DNA of 64,000 nt from Roseicitreum antarcticum (GTDB taxonomy: Bacteria; Pseudomonadota; Alphaproteobacteria; Rhodobacterales; Rhodobacteraceae): NCBI RefSeq assembly GCF_014681765.1, contig NZ_CP061498.1:1364001-1428000 (forward strand). The letters are read 5' to 3'. The stretch's first letter is position 1. Each line of letters starts with the position of its first letter. The notes beneath the pieces are model-generated. The model did no database searches. It was not told where the DNA came from and was given only the letters and a program-made list of their open reading frames with translations. Shown piece after piece: positions 58,801-64,000 of the stretch. Position numbers and translations under genes: made by a program.

Positions 58801-59295
58801 CATGGCACGCCCCACGGCGGTACGGATGACGGGTTCACCCAGGCGCTTGACCGCGCCGCGCAACTGCGTGGCCAGCCCCGGCTTGCGGTCGTCGAGCACC
58901 CGGCCCGTCAGCATCAAGGCCCATGTAGAGGCATTCACCAGGCTGGAGGAAGAATGCCCAAGGTGCTTGCCCCAGTCGGACGGCGCGATCTTGTCCTCGA
59001 TCAGCGCATCCATCGTATCGGCATCGGGGACGCGCAGCAGCGCCTCGGCCAGGCACATCAGCGCGATGCCCTCATCGGTGGACAGACCATATTCAGCCAG
59101 GAACACCTCCATCAACCCCGGCTTCGCACTGGCGCGGATCTGGCGGACCAGATCGCTGCCGCTGGCGGAAATGCGGTCACGCGCGGCGCGGTCAAGCCCG
59201 GCGTTTGCCACGGTCTCGCGCAGCGCGGCCCCTTCCTCTCTCAGGCTGTCATAGGTTACGGTGTGGCTGTTCGTGTGGTGTTCAGGACGTGGCAT
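55837..59295 (-). CDS. putA: Bifunctional proline dehydrogenase / P5C dehydrogenase
   Basis: The ATG at 59295 (GGGGG at 7-nt spacing) gives 1152 residues. The N-terminal arm and proline dehydrogenase barrel (about 60-500, with FNIDAEEADRLALSLEV, YWDTEVKRAQVLGL and the FAD-site IYAPVGAHKDLLAYLVRRLL) are followed by the aldehyde dehydrogenase domain (about 570-1040): ISPWNFPLAIFTG, AETGGLNAM (Glu) and SAGQRCSALRC (Cys). A C-terminal domain of about 100 residues completes a type B-like PutA. It oxidises proline to glutamate. There is no N-terminal ribbon-helix-helix, so it does not regulate itself, consistent with putR next door. Confidence 0.97.
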   Translation of the reverse strand: MPRPEHHTNSHTVTYDSLREEGAALRETVANAGLDRAARDRISASGSDLVRQIRASAKPGLMEVFLAEYGLSTDEGIALMCLAEALLRVPDADTMDALIEDKIAPSDWGKHLGHSSSSLVNASTWALMLTGRVLDDRKPGLATQLRGAVKRLGEPVIRTAVGRAMKEMGRQFVLGETIESALKRAAGMEAKGYTYSYDMLGEAARTNDDALRYHAAYSRAIRSIGGAATSRDIRDNPGISVKLSALHPRYEVAQRARVMEELVPRVLDLARLAASYGMGFNIDAEEADRLALSLEVIEAVLSDTRLEGWDGFGVVVQAYGQRAGAAIDWIYDTATRLDRRVMVRLVKGAYWDTEVKRAQVLGLPGFPVFTNKVATDANYIANARKLLGMTDRIYPQFATHNAHTVAAVLDMAGNDKGAFEFQRLHGMGERLHDIVLSANKTRCRIYAPVGAHKDLLAYLVRRLLENGANSSFVNQIVDETVSPETVAACPLTAAEGLISPNPVVTLGPDLFAPQRVNSRGWDVTDAGDLEGIEAARAPFATAQFTARPMGAAEMPGAAPVTVVNPANPGDTLGQVVPATAQDVQAALAAATVWDAPAAERAAALNRAADLYEENFGEIFAILAREAGKSQLDAVGEVREAVDFLRYYAAQALTLEASARGRITCISPWNFPLAIFTGQIAGALAAGNAVLAKPAEQTPLVAAAATALLHRAGVPLGALHLLPGDGATVGAALTSDPRINGVAFTGSTDTALIIRSAMAAHLDPSAPLIAETGGLNAMIVDSTALPEQAVRDVLASAFQSAGQRCSALRCLYIQEDVSKHFLSMLSGAMDELSLGDPWHLSTDVGPVIDADAAGSIRDHIAKARAEGRIIKELRAPKAGHFVAPTVIRVDGIHDLKQEVFGPVLHVATFRARDLDRVIGAINDTGYGLTFGLHTRIDDRVQHVVDRIRVGNTYVNRNQIGAVVGSQPFGGEGLSGTGPKAGGPHYVRRFADAPAPMSGSDWAQATTQAAVQNALDGAVVSDTALSEQLLPGPTGESNRLSDFARAPLLCMGPGAAAAKAQAKAVRAHGGVAVTLTGALPPEALTRLHGFSGALFWGDSDTARGYTKALAGRTGAIVPLIAGAPDAAHAVLERHLCVDTTASGGNAALLAEVSG

Positions 59296-59313
59296 GTATA
59301 AACCCCCTATTTT

Positions 59314-59356
59314 TTCCTGAATTATCAAAAATACATCTGTTGATCTTCCTGAATTA
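59314..59356. promoter_or_regulatory. Direct repeat TTCCTGAATTA x2 in the putA-putR control region
   Basis: Identical 11-bp copies at 59314-59324 and 59346-59356 lie exactly 32 bp apart (about three helical turns) in the AT-rich 104-bp gap. Lrp-type regulators such as PutR bind arrays of sites at helical spacing. This is the natural candidate for PutR control of putA. Confidence 0.55.
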
Positions 59357-59399
59357 CGCGTATTAACAGATCATATCCCCAAATAAGTGGTCGACGGCA

Positions 59400-59903
59400 A
59401 TGCAAATGGACGGCGCGAAGCTGGATCAGTTCGATCAGGCGATTCTTCGGATCATGGCGGTCGAGGGGCGGATCAGCGTGACCGACCTTGCCGGCCGCAT
59501 CGGCCTGTCGAAATCGCCCACCCAGGCGCGGCTGAAACGGCTGGAACATGACGGGTTCATCATCGGCTACCGCGCCCTGATCGACCCGCAGCGCATCGGC
59601 GCGGCCCATGTCGCCTTTGTCGAGGTACGGCTGTCCGACACCCGCGAAGAGGCGCTTCAGGCTTTCGGTACCGCCGTGCGCAAAGTGCCCGAGATCGAGG
59701 AATGTCACCTGATCGCGGGGGCTTTCGACTACCTGCTGAAGGTGCGCAGTCAGGACATTGTCACCTATCGCCGTGTCTTGGCGGAACATATCTCTGGCCT
59801 GCCGCATGTCACCTCGACCTCGACCCATGTGGCGATGGAGGCGGTAAAGGAGGCCGGCCACCGCGACACCCGTCTGCAAGATGGCGGGGCGTCAAGGGCC
59901 TGA
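59400..59903 (+). CDS. putR: Lrp/AsnC-family regulator, proline utilisation activator
   Basis: The 167-residue protein has an Lrp helix-turn-helix (FDQAILRIMAVEGRISVTDL, GLSKSPTQARLKRL) and a RAM ligand domain (VAFVEVRLSDTREEALQAFG, CHLIAGAFDYLLKVR). It is divergent from putA with a shared control region, the PutR layout known from Rhodobacter and Agrobacterium, where proline turns putA on. Proline as ligand is inferred from that. The second ATG (59406) is an equal start candidate. Confidence 0.88.
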   Translation: MQMDGAKLDQFDQAILRIMAVEGRISVTDLAGRIGLSKSPTQARLKRLEHDGFIIGYRALIDPQRIGAAHVAFVEVRLSDTREEALQAFGTAVRKVPEIEECHLIAGAFDYLLKVRSQDIVTYRRVLAEHISGLPHVTSTSTHVAMEAVKEAGHRDTRLQDGGASRA

Positions 59904-60026
59904 ACGGGTCGCACCTGAATGGCCGGGACTTGATCGCGCGGGACGAGCGAAACGATAGGGCCTGAACCGGCGTCAATTGAACCGGACTTCGGAAAATCAC
60001 GCGCGGGACCTCCCGCGCGGCCCGGC

Positions 60027-60092
60027 GTTCCGCACCACGAGGTCGGGCGCTCTGCACCACGAGGTCGGGCGTTCCGCACCACGAGGTCGGGC
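60027..60092. repeat. Three tandem copies of a 22-bp unit (GTTCCGCACCACGAGGTCGGGC-type)
   Basis: Copies at 60027, 60049 and 60071; copy 2 has GCTCT in place of GTTCC. They lie within the 59904-60385 gap, which has no supportable gene otherwise. The shared core is CACCACGAGGTCGGGC. Confidence 0.9.
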
Positions 60093-60385
60093 ACCGCAGG
60101 CCCAAAACACGCCCTGCGCATCACACCAAAGGACAGGGCGTCGCGGCGGTGGCCCGTTGCACGGGCGCGCCCTTCAGATCCCCCTCACCCTCAGGTTGAA
60201 ACGACGTCTCTGGCGCGCGCAAACTGATCGAGGGTTTGCAAAAAACCCGTCCCACAGGGCATACTGTTGCCAGTTCGATCGGCAATACCCCAATCCTGCC
60301 GCTTTTTGCCCGGATTGCCGCCCATGTCGTATTGCACAACGCCCCGACCGCCCCCCGAATTGATCTGACCGATGGACCTGCCCTT

Positions 60386-61405
60386 ATGACGCCTCCTACC
60401 CAGACCGGCTCTGTACAAACTGGATCCACCCAAACCGGCCCCAATCAGGATGCCGCCCCGATGGCGGGCGCCGACATCAACCTGTCCAAGGCCCAGACCA
60501 ATGCCGAGTGGTTGTCCCGTCTGGATGAGCTGGGCGATGAACTGGCCGATGAGCAAGGCGGCTTTGAAAGCCTGGGCCGCAATCACGCAGCACTCTACGC
60601 GCCGGGTGACCGGACCTTGCTGGTCAGCTTTGAATCGGTCGCGGCCATCCGGGGCGCGGGCGGGGCGCATCGGCCGCTGGGGCTGGAGGTGGCGCAAGCC
60701 AACGGTTGGTCCAGCCTGTGCTTGATTACCATGGGCACCACATGGTTTCGCGACACCGAGGTGTGGAATTTCTTCGACACAAGGATCGACGCCGACTTTT
60801 TTGAGGCCTTCGACCGCGTCGTCTTCTATGGCGCGGGCATGTGCGGCTATGCGGCGGCGGCGTTCTCTGTGGCAGCACCGGGGGCGGTCGTTCTGGTGGT
60901 GGCGCCGCAGGCGACGCTGGACCCCACCGTCGCTGACTGGGACGGGCGCTTTGCGCGGGCACGACGGCTGGATTTCACCACACGCTACGGCTTCGCGCCC
61001 GACATGATCGAAGGCGCAGCCGAGGCGTTCGTGGTCTACGACCCCTCGCGCAGGCTGGATGCGATGCATGCAGCGCTTTTCACCCGCTCGCATGTGACCA
61101 AGCTGCGCGCCCGTTGGCTGGGCAAGGACACGGCGCGCGATCTGGCCGATATGGGCGTGCTGACGCCGCTGATCACCGCCGCATGCGACAGCACGCTGAC
61201 CTCGGGCACCTTCTACGGGCTGTTGCGCAAGCGTCGGGGCTTTGCCCTGTATCTCATGCGCCTTTCCCTGCGCACAGAGGCCCTGGAACGCCACATGCTG
61301 ACCGTCATCGTCGCGGGGTTTGCCCTGCGCTTCTACGACACCGAACGTCTCCGCCAGACACTTGATCGCGCACGCGCGGCATTGATGGAAAAATCGGCGG
61401 GTTAG
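60386..61405 (+). CDS. Conserved protein of unknown function with a hydrolase-like elbow lacking Ser
   Basis: With the ATG at 60386 it has 339 residues; an upstream ATG at 60236 and a downstream ATG at 60461 are alternatives. A Thr/Gln-rich N-terminus (about 25 residues) precedes a folded part with ERTLLVSFESV-like TLLVSFESVAAIRG, GWSSLCLITMGTTWFRD, FYGAGMCGYAAAAFSVAAPG and VVAPQATLDP. Databases often label such Rhodobacterales proteins PAPS reductase, but no PP-loop is seen. The layout resembles an alpha/beta hydrolase whose elbow GxSxG is changed to GAGMCG. The C-terminal part (60-70% helix) is family-specific. Function unknown. Confidence 0.75.
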   Translation: MTPPTQTGSVQTGSTQTGPNQDAAPMAGADINLSKAQTNAEWLSRLDELGDELADEQGGFESLGRNHAALYAPGDRTLLVSFESVAAIRGAGGAHRPLGLEVAQANGWSSLCLITMGTTWFRDTEVWNFFDTRIDADFFEAFDRVVFYGAGMCGYAAAAFSVAAPGAVVLVVAPQATLDPTVADWDGRFARARRLDFTTRYGFAPDMIEGAAEAFVVYDPSRRLDAMHAALFTRSHVTKLRARWLGKDTARDLADMGVLTPLITAACDSTLTSGTFYGLLRKRRGFALYLMRLSLRTEALERHMLTVIVAGFALRFYDTERLRQTLDRARAALMEKSAG

Positions 61406-61758
61406 AACACGCGGCGGCATGGACCCGCCGCGCAACGGGGTCAATCATCGACAAAGGCGCCTTCGCGCGCAACGCGGCCGGTCACGGCTTGGTCCGCCGC
61501 GTCAGCCCACCAACGTTTGACCGCGTGGCGTCCTCTTCCGGTTCACCTGCCTATGTAGGGTCAGCCCCCGACCCACGCGCCCCATCTGGCACGCCCCATC
61601 TGGCACGCCCAATCCTGCCGGGTTCCAGCCATGCGCGGCGCAGGCCGCAGCCCGGTGCCCCCGCCCCCGCCCCTTTCACCGCCAATCCCGGCGGCGCGGT
61701 GCCGACGTGATCCCGTCCCCTCTGGTATTGCACGACGGATTTGTGTAACGCCAAATCC
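61406..61758. other. Gap of about 350 bp without a supportable gene
   Basis: It contains a short direct repeat (CCCATCTGGCACGC, twice near 61583-61608) and otherwise only GC-rich spacer. Frames in this gap do not look coding. The pyrC promoter is probably in the AT-richer last 40 bp. Confidence 0.5.
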
Positions 61759-62829
61759 ATGACACAGCACCTGACCCTGCGCCGCCCCGATGACTGGCAC
61801 CTGCACCTGCGCGACGGCGCAATGCTTGCCGGTATCCTGCCCGAAACCGCCCGCGACTTTGCACGCGCGCTGGTCATGCCCAACCTGGTGCCCCCCGTGG
61901 TCACCGGCGATGAGGCGCGGGCCTACCGCGACCGCATTCTGGCCGCCCTGCCTGCGGGCGCCGATTTCGCGCCCCTGATGACGCTCTACCTGACCGAGGC
62001 GACAGACCCCGCCGATGTGATCGCCGCCCACCGCGCGGGATTGATCGCAGCGGTAAAGCTCTACCCCGCAGGGGCCACCACCAACTCGGCCTCTGGCGTG
62101 ACCGATTTCGACCGCGTGCGCGGCGTGCTCGACGCGATGGCCGAGGCCGGCGTGCCACTGTGCACCCATGGCGAGGTGACGGACCCCAGCGTGGACATCT
62201 TCGACCGCGAGGCCGTTTTCATCGACCGCGTGCTCGACCCGTTGCGCCGTGCCACGCCGGGCCTGCGGGTCATCATGGAACATATCACCACATCGGATGC
62301 CGCCGATTACGTCCGCGCCCATGACACCGATCTGGCCGCGACGATCACCACGCATCACCTGATCATCAACCGCAACCACATCCTGGCGGGGGGGATCCGG
62401 CCGCATTACTACTGCCTGCCGGTCGCCAAGCGCGAAACCCACCGGCAGGCGCTGCGCGCGGCGGCAACCTCGGGCGATGCGCGGTTCTTCCTTGGCACCG
62501 ACAGCGCACCCCATGCCGATGCGGCCAAGGAAAGCGCCTGCGGCTGCGCGGGCTGCTTTACCGCCACCAACACCTTGCCGATCCTTGCACATGTGTTTGA
62601 GGAACGTGACGCCTTGCCCCGGTTGGAAGGCTTCACGTCGCTGCACGGCGCGGCCTTCTACCGCATGGCCCCGAATGACGCGCGCATCACCCTGCGCAAG
62701 GGCGACACACCTGCCCGGTTCCCCGCCCGCATCGACACCGGCGCGGGGCCGGTCACGGTGTTCGACCCCGGCTTTCCACTGCATTGGCGCGTCGATGCGA
62801 CCGCCAGTGCCGACCCATCCGCGACATAG
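61759..62829 (+). CDS. pyrC: Dihydroorotase (homodimeric class II)
   Basis: The ATG at 61759 gives 356 residues. The zinc ligands are in [14 protein letters not shown] (HxH), the carboxylated Lys in [13 protein letters not shown], His in CTHGEV and IMEHITT, and Asp in [16 protein letters not shown] and HGAAFYR are family marks. It closes carbamoyl-aspartate to dihydroorotate in pyrimidine synthesis. pyrE, often adjacent in other genera, is not seen here. Confidence 0.96.
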   Translation: MTQHLTLRRPDDWHLHLRDGAMLAGILPETARDFARALVMPNLVPPVVTGDEARAYRDRILAALPAGADFAPLMTLYLTEATDPADVIAAHRAGLIAAVKLYPAGATTNSASGVTDFDRVRGVLDAMAEAGVPLCTHGEVTDPSVDIFDREAVFIDRVLDPLRRATPGLRVIMEHITTSDAADYVRAHDTDLAATITTHHLIINRNHILAGGIRPHYYCLPVAKRETHRQALRAAATSGDARFFLGTDSAPHADAAKESACGCAGCFTATNTLPILAHVFEERDALPRLEGFTSLHGAAFYRMAPNDARITLRKGDTPARFPARIDTGAGPVTVFDPGFPLHWRVDATASADPSAT

Positions 62830-62916
62830 CGCGCGGCCCGATGCAGCCCCGTCTGGCACCCTCACCCCGGGCCGGACAAAGGCCCCATTTGTCCGCGCAG
62901 CCACAGAGAGGCGAGA

Positions 62917-63705
62917 ATGCAGCAGTTTGAATACAAGGTCGTGCCCGCCCCCGACAAAGGCACCAAGGTCAAGGGCCTGAAATCTACGGCAGAACGCTAT
63001 GCCCGGTCGGTCAGCGACCTGATGAACCAACTGTCCCAGGACGGCTGGGAATACTGGCGCGCCGAAACCCTGCCGTCCGAGGAACGCAAGGGCCTTACGG
63101 GCTCAATCACGGTGTTCCACAACCTTCTGGTGTTCCGCCGCCCTTCGGCAGAGGTGCTGGCCCAGGCCGCGCAAGGACGGCTGGCGGCACCCGCGCCCAC
63201 GCCGGTCCTGGCCTCTGCGCTCAGCGCGGGCGGCGACGGATGGGGCGTGAAATCAGCCGCCGAGGCCCCTGCCGCCGCCGCACCGCTTAGGCCGTACGCC
63301 CCCGAAGGCCGCGCGCCCAGCCTCTCGGCACAACGCGGCTGGCCCGAAGAGATGCCCCCCGCACCTGCGCTCCACCCGTCGGACGCTGCCGCGCAGTCAG
63401 ACGCTGCCGCACAGTCAGACGCGCAATCAGACGCGCAGGGCTGGGCGTACTACCCTGCCGACGACCAGCACGATGCGGCGCCTCATGCGACGGCCCCCGA
63501 TGACGCCGACCCGGAATATCCGCACAGCGACGCCACCGCCCCCGCCTCCGCCGACCCCGCGCCAGAGCGCGGTGAAGATTTCGAAAACCTGTTCTACACC
63601 GACGGCGATGACGACCGCGATGACGACCGCGTGCGCGACACCCCAGACGACCGTGATGATACCCGCGACGATGCGTCAGATCAGGGCGACAAGGGCCGCC
63701 CCTGA
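62917..63705 (+). CDS. DUF4177 family protein with an acidic disordered tail
   Basis: The first ~85 residues (FEYKVVPAPDKGTKVKG, MNQLSQDGWEYWRAETLP, VFHNLLVFRRP) form a DUF4177 domain. The following ~175 residues are disordered: Ala/Pro-rich, then repeated AAQSDAAAQSDAQSDAQ, then Asp/Arg-rich DGDDDRDDDRVRD. The tail is coded by short DNA repeats. The role of DUF4177 is unknown. The family is widespread in Rhodobacterales downstream of pyrimidine genes, where its presence looks incidental. Confidence 0.85.
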   Translation: MQQFEYKVVPAPDKGTKVKGLKSTAERYARSVSDLMNQLSQDGWEYWRAETLPSEERKGLTGSITVFHNLLVFRRPSAEVLAQAAQGRLAAPAPTPVLASALSAGGDGWGVKSAAEAPAAAAPLRPYAPEGRAPSLSAQRGWPEEMPPAPALHPSDAAAQSDAAAQSDAQSDAQGWAYYPADDQHDAAPHATAPDDADPEYPHSDATAPASADPAPERGEDFENLFYTDGDDDRDDDRVRDTPDDRDDTRDDASDQGDKGRP

Positions 63706-63952
63706 CGCCCCCCTGACCTCAGCGGTCATCGGTGCCAGGGCGCAATCGCCCGCAGGGCCGGGCCCCAAACCTTGGCCCGCTACGCGCATGGCAGGCGCTG
63801 GCCACTGATCGCGCTTGCATGAAACGGGCAGGTTGCATGTTTGTCGGCCCGGGCGGGGAAAAGCGATGCTTTTCCTGATCCGCACCGGGCCGGTCGTGGT
63901 TCAAGGCTCTGACGGGGACAGTGTCACATCCCCCGAAGGGATCAAAAGCGTG

Positions 63953-64000
63953 TCAAGGCGCACCCACATCCAGCGCCAGCGCGTGGATCCGGCCCACCAG
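63953..64000 (-). CDS. C-terminal end of a BolA-like protein (partial)
   Basis: The last 15 codons in the window (minus strand) read LVGRIHALALDVGAP and stop at 63953-63955. The segment resembles the end of BolA/IbaG proteins (GRVHALALxxxAP), which work with monothiol glutaredoxins in Fe-S handling. The rest of the gene lies outside the window, so the call is tentative. Confidence 0.45.
   Translation of the reverse strand: MVGRIHALALDVGAP

Noticed and set aside
57346-59301. 651-codon plus-strand frame opposite putA
   Set aside because: Antisense shadow; putA motifs on the minus strand are unambiguous.

Overview
The window looks like chromosome of an alphaproteobacterium of the Rhodobacteraceae (Rhodobacterales). 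The evidence is the high GC and codon use, together with families typical of that group (DUF6476, DUF1467, DUF3572, DUF4177), a CarD-type regulator, sigma-32, a PutA without a ribbon-helix-helix domain beside a divergent Lrp-type regulator, and the set of c-type cytochromes. Species cannot be fixed from the sequence alone.

Layout. Positions 1 to about 13,500 are accessory DNA ending at an intact tRNA-Asn (13495-13569, minus strand). It holds a frameshifted aldo/keto reductase relic, a GAF-GGDEF-EAL phosphodiesterase, an OmpA-type envelope protein with a very long Ala/Glu repeat, a TetR/NmrA divergent pair, an intact aldo/keto reductase, a complete 2945-bp transposon (9468-12412), a 5' relic of an IS5-type transposase, and a tyrosine recombinase cut off after its N-terminal part. 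The recombinase lies next to the 3' end of the tRNA gene, the usual layout of an island integrated at a tRNA, so this stretch is probably an eroded integrative island.

The transposon is the most notable object. It has 22-bp perfect terminal inverted repeats and an 8-bp target duplication (TCCCGTTC). Its four-gene content is an IS1-like DDE transposase, a HigA-type helix-turn-helix protein fused to an ImmA/IrrE-like HExxH domain (split into two frames at an A-run), a 161-residue protein of unknown function, and a 73-residue KGG-motif protein. A perfect 14-bp palindrome sits between the divergent transposase and regulator.

From 13.5 kb onward the window is core genome. 13.6-21.1 kb: MBL hydrolase, orphan EnvZ-like kinase, ParA-like ATPase, rpoH, rluD, yebC, carD. 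21.4-27.7 kb: fdxA, hslR-like S4 protein, SUV3-like helicase, TPR protein, SCP2 and lysophospholipase-like genes. 28.1-36.8 kb: nitroreductase, methylmalonyl-CoA epimerase, a response regulator, aspS, COQ10/RatA-like protein, hpt, two cytochromes c, AI-2E family transporter. 36.8-48.3 kb: GntP permease with patatin-like protein, purD, xseA, glutamate dehydrogenase, a TetR regulator, a small lipoprotein, M32 carboxypeptidase and ctaA. 48.5-55.6 kb: trmJ-like methyltransferase, thiE, zapA with a coiled-coil partner, transketolase, small regulatory and membrane genes. 55.8-64 kb: putA/putR, a conserved protein of unknown function, pyrC, a DUF4177 protein and the end of a BolA-like gene.

A recurring oddity of the core part is short imperfect tandem repeats (roughly 9-22 bp units) at gene ends or just outside genes (for example 42398-42523, 49301-49380, 60027-60092, 20555-20609, and the 3' end of the kinase gene near 16000-16085). 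Several pairs of divergent genes overlap at their start codons, so their promoters must lie inside the neighbouring reading frame.
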